NCBI GenBank assembly: GCA_977006965.1
Contig: OZ345357.1
Span: 1,054,001 to 1,118,000, forward strand
Length of the DNA stretch: 64,000 bases
Direction: 5' to 3'
Origin: Phymatolithon calcareum
Lineage: Eukaryota > Rhodophyta > Florideophyceae > Hapalidiales
Positions 12,541 through 22,472 of the stretch are shown here, one piece after another. Position 1 is the first letter of the stretch. Each line of letters begins with the position of its first letter. The notes under the pieces were generated by a model. The model was not told the DNA's origin. It saw only the letters and a list, made by a program, of their open reading frames with translations, and ran no database searches. The position numbers and the translations under genes are program-made.

Positions 12541-13426
12541 GCCGTACTCCCCCAGTGAGGGTCATTGCATTTGTGAAGAGTGCGGAACCGGAGACGGAGG
12601 CAGAATATTTTTGGACAAGTTGAATTAGGTTTTATGGCTCGTTTTCAAACACTGTACAGTATCCCATAGTGGTGCCTGCTTCCGAGGTCGGCATTGGCTG
12701 CAATCAAAAAGACCGGGACGGCAGGATTCGAACAAACAACGCATGTGCAGAATGGAACTCACTGTTAAAAATTGGCCAGTTTGTGGCAGGGGCGAAAAAA
12801 ATGACAACTTTTGATGGCGACAGTAAAACTCATTTCCTCGTTTTTGGCCTTTTTTGCACGATTCTTGGTTCGACTCCATCACTTTAAAGCTAGAATAGAA
12901 ACATGTTCATGACTCCGCCATCGGCGTGAATGTATTCTACTAATTGCTCCAGTTCTCAATAAAGACTGGATTTTAGGACTTGAAGGTTCCCCAATGGGCG
13001 AAAGAGATCGGGAGAAAAATCGGGATTTCAGTGACTTTGCCTTAGTAGAGAAACGTGCTCATGTGGGCGATGGTTCCCATTTTCGTATTACTGTGTTCGC
13101 CTGTCTTTTCTCCTTACTTGGATGTCGTGGAGTGTGGGTTCCCCAAGTATTGCCGATGCGAAGGCCATGAGTGTCCGCGTCGCTGCGAAAATCCTTCGTT
13201 TGAACGCCAGAATCAATGATTTTTGGAAAATCCGATATTTATCATAATATCGCGCCTGCCGCAGAATCCCCAGTAAGTCCTAGTCTGTGTGATCGAATCT
13301 GGTGCAAATCACAATGGGCTGCCAGCCTTCGCTGTTGCTTCCCGTTCACGACCGTCAAATGTGATGGACAGGTATTAGTTACTCGAGGAATCTGAGCTGA
13401 TGACTCCAGCTTTTGGTTTGAACATA

Positions 13427-13967
13427 TCAACAATCATCAATGATTGCTACACCTCTTCCATCAGTGTCGCCATATACAGTAAAGCTTAGAGCGCCTTCGC
13501 CGTCCCGTTCGGTAACACTGTAAACACCGTGAAACTTTACCCGCTTGATGCAGAACTCGCCAGTATTGTGGAATAGAACCGACAACGGCTTCAGTTCTGC
13601 CGTACTTGGCATTCAATTCTGATCTTAAAGCCAAAGCGTAATTGTGCATCAATAAAGCATTACACGGCGCACCGGAGTGTAGTTTAGAAAAATCTTTTTC
13701 GTCCTCACACTCATCGTAACACACGATCGACATTATCAATTTTTCCTGTCTGATTGTAGTTGGTGTGCACACGATTCCGCACTGTGTCAAAGCGTAATTG
13801 TGCATCAATAGAGCATTACACGGCGCACCGGAGTGTAGTTTAGAAAAATCTTTTTCGTCCTCACACTCATCGTAAGACACGATCGACATTATCAACTTTT
13901 CCTGTCTGATTGTAGTTGGGGTGATTCCGCACTGTGTCAGGACCAAAATATTTCTAGGTTTTTTCAA
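13427..13967 (-). pseudogene. Unrecognised small frame with an in-frame 156-bp duplication and a frame slip
   Basis: On the minus strand an open frame reads through two near-identical copies of a 50-52 residue unit (each containing EKLIMSIV, DECEDEKDFSKLHSGAPC and LLMHNYAL), then continues as ALRSELNAKYGRTE. After that, a different frame looks more protein-like (KPLSVLFHNTGEFCIKRVKF, ending GVAIIDDC at 13427), so a slip near 13605 is likely. Between the two unit copies only three substitutions occur, two of them silent, plus a six-base (two-codon) difference, which argues that the sequence is or was coding. No ATG start is obvious and I recognise no family. Alternatives are a fragment of a larger gene or a decayed transposon frame. 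Confidence 0.5.
13632..13937. repeat. Tandem duplication, period 156 bp, two copies
   Basis: Copy one is 13632-13787 and copy two 13788-13937. They differ at three positions and by a six-base gap (GTGCAC-type insertion in copy one). The repeat length is a multiple of three and keeps the minus-strand frame. Confidence 0.93.
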
Positions 13968-14320
13968 GATCTGGGATTAGTTTTGTTTGCACGCACAGTT
14001 CTTCGGCTTGAGCCTCAGAATACGGCGCAGTAAGAGAACGTCGCTCCTACTGAACAGCTGGGGCTACCCGCAAGAATACACTTCGTGGAGAGAAACAGAG
14101 AAAGTACTACTCATACATGTAGAAGATTCATCAATGATTTACCTTTCAGAACGCAGTGCTTTAGTCCAGCATCACCAATGCTCCTAACTTCCGTGGCTCG
14201 AAACAAGCCACTCACGTTTTGAATGCTGCGCAAAATCTCGGCTGCGCCTTCTTCGCAGCAGTCAGCAGTTTTCCGTACCCTTGCTTCCTATTGGCATCCC
14301 TCGCCCCTTCTCACTCCGCG
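13968..14320. other. Short intergenic stretch
   Basis: No gene or motif seen between the duplicated frame and the tail of the retroelement. Confidence 0.5.
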
Positions 14321-15790
14321 TTCTTTCTTTCTTTCTTTATTGCGGAAGACGTTAACTAAAGTTAACAACTGGTGCTGTCAAGCAACCCCTCATTGTTCAC
14401 GAATTTGAGTACTACAAGCGGTTTCTCCCTACATAATTCCTCTACCGTTTTAGGGCCTACTCTACCAATAGTCTGCCGTCTTGATAAAGCACGCTCACCG
14501 CAGCGAAGAATTAAGTGATCAACAGTCTCTTTGGTTCCACCTGGACAGGCCTTGCACATGGGGTCGTAGTCCACCGAGCCATCGTCCTTCCGGTGAAAAG
14601 CTGCTACCAGCGAGCAGCATTCTGCGGAAAGTTGATTTAGGATGACTTCAGCGCGTCTGTGACTAATCCGGAGTTCTGGAGGTAGAAACTGTACACTTCT
14701 TGGTTTCGTCGAATTGCGCGGTTTAATTATGGACCGTGCGGCTTCCATGGTCAAGGGTACGCCTTGATGCGTCACGAGATCTGATTCCGTAATGCCTCGA
14801 CGAGCAAGCTCGTCGGCTTTCTAGTTCCCAGGTATCCCACAGTGGCTTGGAACCCAAATCGCCTCGATGGTGACGTTGTCCTCCATCAATGCCTCCATGG
14901 CTTCCCATAGCTTCCTTGTCATTTCGCCATACATCCGAGGCTGTCCGGCCAATGCATCCAGACAGCTCCTACTACTGTATCGGTGAACCACCGAATGTGT
15001 TGTCCGCCATCGAATTGCAGTTGTTGGACGGCTTCGAAAGCTCGGACCGCCGCGAATACCTCGGCGTCGGAGGATGAGCCGATCGCTTCGATGCTCATGC
15101 CAGTTTCCTTCAGTACGTTGTCCCCGCGTAAGATCAAGATACCTGCGCCACCAACCTGACTGGGGATGCTTCAGTACATATCGAGAGTGTCGCCGTGCTC
15201 GTCGCAGATGTTGAATCGCATCTGGGAATCAGTGGGGGACGTCTGATAGGCGTGTTCGTCCCCATAGTCGAATATCATCAGAATGTCTTGTTGTTTCCGA
15301 TGTCGAGATTCAAACTTTCGGATGGCTGGGTGACCTCTGTGCTGAGCGGCGTCAAAAGTCCTGATATTGGCGGTGTACCATCCTTCGTCCCATCGGACAG
15401 AAACTCTTTCGTTTTCGGCTAGGCTCTGCAGAGCTGTTTCCGGTATTGCACCAACGCTGCCATCCGTCCATATTTCCATGTCCGCCGAGTGCTCCGTATT
15501 CCTTTCCCCAATGAACCTTCCCGCTGTCGCCAGTTTTTCCGCCTCGTCGGCCTGTGCGAAGATTGGCGTGTGGAGAATTGACAGTCGGCCCGCCGAGCGG
15601 TCTTTCGGCACTCCGTGTTCAAAATGTCCCGTTCCGAAATCGAGCCTGCGCAAATAGAGCTTATCATTGATTTCGGACAGGGGACTGTAAACCGCGGTGC
15701 GTTCCTCCGGGGCACTGCTTACCGCGCTCGAATGCTTTCAGACATCCCGTGGCGCCAAGAGTTAGTGCCCGTCTCTAGTTTCCATATAGT
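14321..15790 (-). mobile_element. Non-LTR retrotransposon, 5'-truncated copy A (RNase H end)
   Basis: Read on the minus strand, this is the 3' end of a LINE-type element: a piece just after the reverse transcriptase, an RNase H domain, a C-terminal zinc-knuckle region, then a short tail GCAATAAAGAAAG continuing as (AAAG)n at 14321-14341. Most of its protein is recognisable in the second copy at 29697-30868, which ends in the same tail. The reverse transcriptase itself is absent, as expected for 5' truncation during target-primed insertion. Stops and a frame change show it is dead. Confidence 0.85.
14362..15720 (-). pseudogene. RNase H and zinc-knuckle end of a LINE polyprotein, with a Tudor-like insert
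   Basis: Pieces in order on the minus strand: 15720-15171 holds the first RNase H strand (EIWTDGSVGAIP, catalytic Asp near 15464), then a segment of about 85 residues with a Tudor-like stretch at 15246-15404 (VSVRWDEGWYTANI ... ILMIFDYGDEHAY), then CDEHGDTLDMY and a stop. The same frame continues 15168-14919 with GGAGILILR, SSSDAEVF (catalytic Glu) and IRWFTD (catalytic Asp). Next comes IWVPSHCGIPGN, a TAG, then KADELARRG (last catalytic His and Asp), and in that frame 14775-14362 the CX2C...H...C zinc-knuckle. All RNase H catalytic residues are still visible, but stops and a shift separate them. Confidence 0.8.
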
Positions 15791-15865
15791 ACATAGAGCA
15801 ACGCAGTTCTCTTGCTAGGTACTGTAGGGGGACGTCCAGGGATCCGTTTTGGATCATTTTGAGCA

Positions 15866-15904
15866 CCTTTCTATCATCATTTTTTAAGAATGATGATAGA
15901 AGGG
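15866..15904. repeat. Hairpin, 16-bp arms (module A, first hairpin)
   Basis: CCTTTCTATCATCATT pairs with AATGATGATAGAAGGG with one mismatch that would be a G-U pair, across a seven-base loop. Confidence 0.9.
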
Positions 15905-15916
15905 AAAAATTTTATT

Positions 15917-15956
15917 ATTATTCAAGTTTATTTTTTTAAAAATAAACTTGAATAAT
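15917..15956. repeat. Perfect hairpin, 19-bp arms (module A, second hairpin)
   Basis: ATTATTCAAGTTTATTTTT is followed, after only two bases, by its exact reverse complement. It lies 12 bases after the first hairpin and just before the conserved tail shared with 56584-56645. Confidence 0.93.
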
Positions 15957-15960
15957 ATAA

Positions 15961-16010
15961 AAAAGGCCCACAGACTTCCGAAGATATGGGCAAGGACCCT
16001 CTGCTGCTAC
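15961..16010 (+). repeat. Conserved tail of hairpin module A
   Basis: Shares ordered blocks with 56584-56645: AAAAGGCCCACAGACTT versus AAAAGCCTCGCAGTCTT, then CGAA, ATA, GGGCAAGG, CCTC, TGCTGCT and TACCTTT. Both copies lie directly after hairpins. Confidence 0.65.
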
Positions 16011-16880
16011 CTACCTTTGTGCAGCTCATAAAACGCCCACCAGAATGGCGGACGGGAAAACTCAGGATTCAAGGTAATCCTATCTCAGTCCTCTATGGGG
16101 TTGAGAAGAAAAAGTGCTGTTTGACATGCATTCAATCCACAATCACGATTAAACTCATATCAATCTTTTCCTTTAAACGTGCATCACATTTCCGAGAAGT
16201 CTCTCACGCTTATGTTCATGACGCGCTTCATCATCTGGATGATCCATGATTGTGACGGCAATTCCTGAACTACTCTCGTTTTTGATTGCCCCTCTTTGCA
16301 GGTTTGTCGCCCTGTCTCAGAAGCTTCTAAATTTAGGAGAGAATCTGCGCTTCAGACTCTGGTTCCAATCACCCATACGATCGCCCTGCATAGAAGTTGT
16401 CGAGCGCTGTAATAAAGGGAACTGATCCATTTCTCTCTTGTGACGACGATTATAGCGATTTGCAACCTATTGCGTTGCAGGACCACGGGCAAGTCTAACA
16501 TGTGGCTTTCACCATGCTATGCGCTATCGACGAGAAGATACTGCAGTCTGTGACAGTTAGTAAATGTGTTGCTCTGCACCATGGCTGCGATGCATTCGGA
16601 AAAGACAGAACGCCTCTTAAGTTGCACTGCCACGAACCACATCATTTCATGCACTTCAGGCATAGTAAGACATAATGCCTATGGCACTCAACATACTGCA
16701 CACAAGAGCATATCTTCATTATCGTGTATACTGGAATGTCAGTTACTGACTTTTGACTTTTCCACGGCATCCGACGCTACTTTCAGAAAATCTGGGACGT
16801 CTGGGAAGATGGTACACGACCATGTCGAAGCAAGAAATGCAAAAGCTAGTGTAGTCAGTCGAGGAAGCAAATAAAGTCGT

Positions 16881-16912
16881 TATGTTGATCGCCCTATAGG
16901 GCGATCAACATA
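16881..16912. repeat. Perfect 32-bp palindrome
   Basis: TATGTTGATCGCCCTA is followed at once by its exact reverse complement with no loop. Confidence 0.95.
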
Positions 16913-18050
16913 ATTCTGAACCAAACGGAATAGTATCAAGCATGGCACATAGATAATATGAGTAGAATTCAAGGTCCCATTTAACCTTCAGTTGGGTACC
17001 CAGACACCTTTACAATAAACAACAACACTTAGACTTCTAACTTATTTTGATGTCATTGCACGTGTGCCCTGTCCCGCAAAACAATTTCATAGCGATTCGA
17101 AGTAAGTTCTCTGTAAAGCTTACGATTCCATTTCTCTCTCTCGAGTATGCGTCCACTTGCTTGCCGTGACTTCGTTCTCGAAATAGTCCCCCCACCAAGA
17201 GGTAGCTTCCCACGTTTCTTTCAGCCGTCATTCCGGAAATATATGTCCTCGCTTAAAAGCCCACAGTGCCTTGAAGGAAATCCATTCCATCAAAATTGCT
17301 GAAGGTAATTTTAACTTTTCCACTTACCTTACGTAGTGTCCTCAACTCGAGATTTTCTAATTTCTACAAATCCTATCTACGTGCCATCTCCCTGCTCACT
17401 CACCTTCTTGCGGAGTATACGTCGAAATCTGTGAGTAGATACCACTGACAATGAAGATCTTGCACATGTGTAGGTCAATATATTGAAGATGATAATTCAC
17501 AGGGAGGAGGCGATCGTTTGAAAGGGACTCAGTTCCGCATGGTAGCTCGATCTAAAACTACACCTACACGATCGACACTATAGGTGCATTTGAACAGGTA
17601 TCCAGAGCCTCACGAACTCATTTTCGCAAGCCACTACATTTTCGACGCACAATCCTGCTTATCGACTATCTCTTGTCATACCAAACGGGTCACGAAACTG
17701 CACAAGAGGCCGAGACCTTGAGTTAGATATTTCTAGCTCAAGTTTCAGGGCTCTCGTGAGTGGTCAACAACTCTCTTTGCCGTCCAAATCTTCATCTGAT
17801 CCATCCTGTTCGACTATTTCTATCGATGCCTTTGCACACAAGCTACTCAAAAGACCGCATTGAATAATTTAAGAACCTCGGCGTTGAAATACCAGGCTAT
17901 AATTTGATAATAACGGCAGCTAGTTGAAGAAAATTAGTCAGACCAAGAGCTCATGCCGTTGAATCGTTAGAGGTAATACAAAACTTGCGATTCAGCCGTT
18001 TGAGTCTATTTTTGAAAAAGGAGCTCCCGTTCAAAAGGTACGACCTCTAA

Positions 18051-18756
18051 TATACCTGCTGGAGCAGATACTGTCTTTGTGCTGTAGCTTCCCTTCAGAA
18101 CGTTCATCTTACACCAAACAGTGAGCCAGTGGTGTTCACGGATCGAAAACTGGCCGGATTCCAGAGAATAGTACTTCAGATAAATGTAGTGGACTATTTT
18201 ACATCTGAAATACCACCTCTTTTCGTATTGCCGACTGACCGACCGGCAGCAAAACCAATGATCGATTAATTCTAGCAAAGTGGGGCTTATGAAGCAGCTC
18301 TGATTCAAGCTGGTGTGGCAGACATTTCGGGATCGGAATACATCGACAGTGCCTAGACCGGCTGTGTTGAAGCACGGTTGGGCATCGTATCCTGGCATTT
18401 ATTCCTATCCAATGAGTAGAAAATTGTTGATCAAGCTCAAGGATTTGTACGATTTGGGATCAATAGATAAGAAACGGGGAGAGTTAGCTGATCGAGCATT
18501 CCGAATAATTAATGATGAAATGATTGCGACGGACTGGTTAGAGCAGCTGAACGTCACAATTTCGAGAACCAAAGCCTTCTTCTCCTTGAGACACAGAAAA
18601 ATGATGAGCATGATCGATAAAACTGTTACACCAGAGCAGGGTGAGCATCTAATGGAGCAGCTCGAGGAGACGGAGAGGCTGTTTGAAGCTGAAGAGATCG
18701 AACTGGAGCGCGAAGACGATGCGAAGTCTCTTTTTGACGTCGAAAGGGAAGCTTAA
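18051..18756 (+). pseudogene. Unrecognised broken frame
   Basis: Frame one, 18051-18353, reads protein-like (SEPVVFTDRKLAGFQRIVLQ, then after two stops near 18267 and 18273, SGAYEAALIQAGVADISGSE). The next frame takes over from about 18355 to 18756 (ASYPGIYSYPMSRKLLIKLK, then a helical, charged stretch rich in Glu, Arg and Leu ending FDVEREA). The last 110 residues form an uninterrupted, strongly helical, probably coiled-coil tail. Stops plus a +1 shift point to a dead gene. I recognise no domain; a transposon or virus-derived frame is possible. Confidence 0.45.
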
Positions 18757-18959
18757 GAAAACGTCAATGATCCGAAAACCTGAAAGAGCACACGTTTAAG
18801 TTAAATCGCCATAACTTTTGAACGAAGAACGTTTGAACAATTGTATTTTCACTTCTGAATCATTCACAGCGAATTGCGTTAATTAGCTCTGTGTGACCTT
18901 CATCGCGTTAAACGCGGTGATTTCGAATCTGCAGAAAAAAGACTTGGTATCAGGGTCTG

Positions 18960-19465
18960 AGATTCGCCTAACTGTTCGTGAATTAATTCGTGAATGAACG
19001 AATGAATTATTCGCGAATGTCAAATTCACGTTTACAATATCCCCGTTAGCGAATATTCAGTAAATCCACCACGAACGTACATTCACGAATTTTTCATTCA
19101 TGTTCACGTTCAGTACTTTTTGTACCCATGAATATTCATTCACATTCAGTTCACCGTCGTTGAATCCGGTGAACATTCACGAACGTTAGCGAATGTGTGC
19201 GAGCGTTTCAGAAGAGTGGAAAAATGGATGGGATGCAAGCTCCTGTTCTCCGAAAAGTTTCGCGAATCATTCGCAAATGTTCGCAAATTTCGTTCACATT
19301 CAGTTCATTGCAATGTGTCAGAGCGAATATTCATTTACATTCAGTTCACTAGTATGTCACAAGAGATTATTCATTCGCAATTCATTCACTATAATCTTCT
19401 GAATATTCATTATATTTCTCGTGAGTGAATATTAGTGAATATTCATTCACGTTCACGTTCACAGT
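18960..19465. repeat. Degenerate self-complementary repeat array around TTCATTCAC
   Basis: About 500 AT-rich bases are built from variants of GAATATTCATTCACATTCAG and of its complement (GTGAATGAATATTC), so that many neighbouring units can pair with each other. Units are not evenly spaced. The array ends near TTCACGTTCACAGTGG at 19465. Confidence 0.8.
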
Positions 19466-19989
19466 GGTTTCTAAGCGAATCGCAGACCCTGCTTGGTATT
19501 TCGCGGTCGAGGGTCTTTCAAAAAATCATATATAAAATTTTTATAAAAACCTTTTCAAAATTCTGAGTTTTTGCCACCCAAATCGAGTCTGTTTAGACAC
19601 CAGCTCTGCCATGACATCCGTTCGTTGAGCTTTCACTAGTGCTGAGTAGAATTGAAGACAATTCTTAAGCCACACTCCTGACGATGATCATCATCGTCAG
19701 ATGTGTGGCTTCATGGTCAGTTTATAAATGCCGGACAAGCGTTTACGGAAGCTTTAGTTTTAACGCGATTCACAAAATTTTACGTCCAAATCTACCCCAA
19801 AAGTGAGAAAAGATTAAGCGTCATGAATTTTATCCGTGAACTCTCATGAGAGTAGACATTTGGATGGATGTTTCCAAGTGCGTGAACTCTATCACCGACC
19901 AGTGACAGCGCCACATCGATCGACCCGGCGATTGCTTCCTGATCCAGGAACTGTTGTGACCCCTCTGCCGACCAAATCAGCTCCACGCA
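19466..19989. other. Region upstream of the pICln gene
   Basis: No gene seen. It contains the 45-nt foldback at 19667-19711. No TATA or other promoter element could be assigned with confidence. Confidence 0.5.
19667..19711. repeat. 45-nt near-perfect foldback
   Basis: AAGCCACAC, two unpaired bases, CTGACGATGA, a three-base centre, then the matching complement arms. Twenty-one-base arms differ only at one two-base position. Confidence 0.92.
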
Positions 19990-20568
19990 ATGCCCTCTGC
20001 TGCACCAACCACATTTCCCTCAATAAGCGATGCCGTGGAGGCCGCCGCCACGCCGGACCTTCCGGTGACATTTCCCAATGTGCGCGTAACCCTTGACACA
20101 TCCACACTGCCGGCCACACGCGACGATCTGACGATCTCAAACTCAGCGTTGCAATGGGGCGCAAACCTGTCCGTCGCCCACAAGCGCATCATCATGCACG
20201 CCGTCGCCCTTCGCGACGCCGTCTTCCCGCCCTGTATCTACGCGCAGTTGGAAGCCCTCGAGACAAGCTCCGAGCAGGGTGAATTGCGAATAGTGCCTGA
20301 CTGCGAGGACGATCTACCATCGATTTTCAAGGCGCTTTGTGCGGGCGCTGCAATCGCAGAAAGTGAATTGGCTGCTGCGGAGGGGCGCCCGAATCCGGAA
20401 GAGGACGGTCCGATGTTTTCGAGGATGCCGGATGGATCTGTAGGCGCTGTTGATTTTGATGCTTTGCTTGATGATTCTGCTGTTGTTGGGGACGAGCGCA
20501 GATTTGAGGATGCGGACGAGGGACGGGAAAAAGAGAATGGAGGAGGGGACGATGTTGCGGACAAGTAA
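19990..20568 (+). CDS. pICln-like methylosome subunit (chloride conductance regulator ICln)
   Basis: The 192-residue protein fits the pICln family, which forms part of the PRMT5 methylosome and loads Sm proteins for spliceosomal snRNP assembly in the cytosol. The PH-like core is visible: TRDDLTISNSALQWG, SVAHKRIIMHAVALRD, then GELRIVPDCEDDLPSIFKALC with the typical helix (FKALC.GAAI) closing the PH fold. After it comes an acidic tail (residues about 135-192, rich in Asp/Glu), as in animal pICln; animal proteins are somewhat longer. The ATG at 19990 gives a natural N-terminus shortly before the PH core. It is read as one exon. The neighbour gene on the right is convergent. Identity is based on fold-order and motif resemblance, since the family diverges fast. 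Confidence 0.83.
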   Translation: MPSAAPTTFPSISDAVEAAATPDLPVTFPNVRVTLDTSTLPATRDDLTISNSALQWGANLSVAHKRIIMHAVALRDAVFPPCIYAQLEALETSSEQGELRIVPDCEDDLPSIFKALCAGAAIAESELAAAEGRPNPEEDGPMFSRMPDGSVGAVDFDALLDDSAVVGDERRFEDADEGREKENGGGDDVADK

Positions 20569-21187
20569 GAAACTGAGCTGGGAGAGAAGTGGTTGTGGTG
20601 CTCCGTCTGCCAGCTGTGCGTAAGGGTCGGGTTCGAGGAATGACCTTGCAGATGAGGAAATGCGCATGCGGGAGAAGGCTGAGGGCTACACGCGTGCCGG
20701 CGTAAGGCAGTTTCGCCGGTGAGGCGTAGCGAGAGGACCTATGGATGCGGACGTGTTTAGTGGATCTGCCAACGCTGTCAGATTCGGAAGCTGGTAAAGC
20801 GTTGGAAAAGGTGTCACCGTCTGAAGAAGTGTGAGAGTACTGGAGGAGAAATGTCGCGGCGGAGGTTGGCAGATTAGAGAGGGCATGTTTGGTGTGATTT
20901 ATCAAACACTGTGATTCGATGGTTGACTGTACTGTATGTATTAGTGGATGCACGCTGCTCATTGGTGTTCACAGAGGATGCTCATTTGGCCAAGATTCAA
21001 GGTGCGATCGATCGCAGTTGTGCTTGCAAGTGTGATTGCAGGCGGTCTTCGCCCTCGGCAAGGAAGGTCGCAACAGAAAATATAATTGGGAGTGATTTAT
21101 ATACAAAAGCTAAACTAATCGCACAAGAACACGCACGGAAAATGCTCAAAGAGCTCTACGTAAAGTTGCTGGGTTGTACAGCGACAC
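20569..21187. other. Intergenic stretch between convergent genes
   Basis: No gene is supported; minus-strand frames here are low-complexity shadows. At 20904-20929 the minus strand reads TA then CAGTCAACCATCGA, close to the terminal repeat of the pogo-like element at 3078, possibly a solo terminal repeat. Confidence 0.5.
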
Positions 21188-21997
21188 TCACAAGGCCTTT
21201 GACGTCTCCTTGCTCTTCAGCTGTGCCGTTTTCCAAATCTGATAAGCCTTGTCGGTGCCAAAAAGCCGGTCAACCCAAATGAAAGTGCTTGCATAATTGC
21301 CGGAATGAATCCGATGATGATGGTCATGAAAGTCTGCTCCGCCGTACAGCGGAAACCATCTATTCAAACTCCATGGGAAATCAAACCCCGAGTGGCACTC
21401 CACCGTCTGCATGCAACGCACCGCGAGCCATAGAAGTAGCGTGAATAGGTGTGGACCGACTAGAAATGGACCGAGAAAGGTGGCAAAGCCCAGAAACAAA
21501 ACTTCTGCAGGATGCGCATACTCTGCCGCGATACCGAACGGCGCAGAGTGTTCGTGGTGCACAATGTGAACGTTCTTGTACAGCCATGGCGTGTGCAGCG
21601 CGCGATGTCCCCAATAGAACGCCAGGTCCTCGACGAAGAGGAAGAAGACGAGCTGCATCAGAATTACCGTCAAGGATGGCAGCGTCTCTGTCAAGTGCGA
21701 GGCGCCTAGAAGGTCATACACAGGGTGTGTGAGAACTATTAGCGGGAGCACGAGACAGATGTGGTTGATGAAGACGCGCAGGAAACAGTTGGCGACTGTC
21801 GCGGGTGCGGCGACCTTGTCCGGTTGTACCTTCCATTTGTGAAAGTACGGGATGCGCTCGGCGATCAGGAAGGGGAGGAAGGAACCCCAGTAGAAAGCTT
21901 CATGGACGGCGAAGGTTATCGTCGTCTTTATCGTCCGCTCGGAGAAAGATGAAAGGAGTATTGACCATCCCGCACGCACACATGCAAACTCCGCCAT
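21188..21997 (-). CDS. C-4 methylsterol oxidase (sterol desaturase/fatty acid hydroxylase family)
   Basis: The 269-residue protein is an integral ER membrane di-iron oxygenase of the ERG25/SMO group, which starts removal of the C-4 methyl groups of sterol precursors. Three histidine clusters that bind the two irons are present: HRALH (131-135), HIVHH (144-148) and HDHHH (224-228). There are hydrophobic membrane segments before, between and after them, and the family signatures EYAHPAE and CMQTVECHSGFDFPW are clear. Length matches the family. The ATG at 21995-21997 is a natural start. The C-terminus has no evident dilysine retrieval signal. It lies head to head with farnesyl diphosphate synthase, 563 bases away, and both promoters share a CCAATCAGCG word. 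Confidence 0.94.
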   Translation of the reverse strand: MAEFACVRAGWSILLSSFSERTIKTTITFAVHEAFYWGSFLPFLIAERIPYFHKWKVQPDKVAAPATVANCFLRVFINHICLVLPLIVLTHPVYDLLGASHLTETLPSLTVILMQLVFFLFVEDLAFYWGHRALHTPWLYKNVHIVHHEHSAPFGIAAEYAHPAEVLFLGFATFLGPFLVGPHLFTLLLWLAVRCMQTVECHSGFDFPWSLNRWFPLYGGADFHDHHHRIHSGNYASTFIWVDRLFGTDKAYQIWKTAQLKSKETSKAL

Positions 21998-22073
21998 TGC
22001 TTCTGCGTTTCACAGCGTGAAACAGAAACCGAACTACGCTTCCTGCTTCAGGTCACGGCGACGGCGGCGGGAG

Positions 22074-22083
22074 CGCTGATTGG
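22074..22083 (-). promoter_or_regulatory. CCAATCAGCG word upstream of sterol oxidase
   Basis: On the minus strand the ten bases CCAATCAGCG lie 77 bases before the ATG of the sterol oxidase, the same word and orientation as before farnesyl diphosphate synthase. Confidence 0.6.
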
Positions 22084-22462
22084 CGATTTAATACGGCGTA
22101 CGCCGGAATGAAATGTGTTGCTGAAATAGTAGACCAAAGGCAAGTTGCTCTTAATGCTTCCTCTCCAATCCAACTATATGCAACTGGTCCTCGGCCAGCC
22201 GAATTGAAACAGGTGGACAAATTTCGGCGCGGGAGATGTTGGCGGGGGGGCATGAAGCAATATCCCCTACTGTGTATGTTATGATTTTTTTGGTAGTACA
22301 GGGGGAAACGCTTTGGATGGATATCTCTCTCGCTCACATTATGACGAGGTTTCGCGTGAGAACAGCCGAAGAAAGGGGAAGAAACGGAAAAAACTCAGTT
22401 TAGGATACGTATCCTTTACTGTAGATCCTCTTGCCCAGCCAATGGATGCGCCACGTGTCTGT

Positions 22463-22472
22463 CCAATCAGCG
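22463..22472 (+). promoter_or_regulatory. CCAATCAGCG word upstream of farnesyl diphosphate synthase
   Basis: It lies 89 bases before the ATG at 22561, with CACGTG seven bases earlier and another CCAAT before that. Confidence 0.6.

Larger units (their letters stand above)
7198..13426. other. Long gene-poor stretch
   Basis: No confident gene. There is a run of TGCCA-type repeats near 7915-7945 and short AAGTC repeats near 7765-7785. Three hairpins (9230, 10979, 12495) are listed separately. A 90-residue minus frame at 9602-9874 looks protein-like but has no known motif. Confidence 0.55.
15791..18050. other. Intergenic stretch with hairpins and a repeated tail module
   Basis: No gene seen. Three long hairpins (15866, 15917, 16881) and a segment at 15961-16010 related to 56584-56645 are described separately. 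Confidence 0.6.

Noticed and set aside
12715-12745. T-arm-like GTTCGAATCC on the minus strand followed by a T run, suggesting a tRNA or a permuted tRNA gene
   Set aside because: The flanking bases do not form a T stem, and no matching acceptor or anticodon arm exists on either side.
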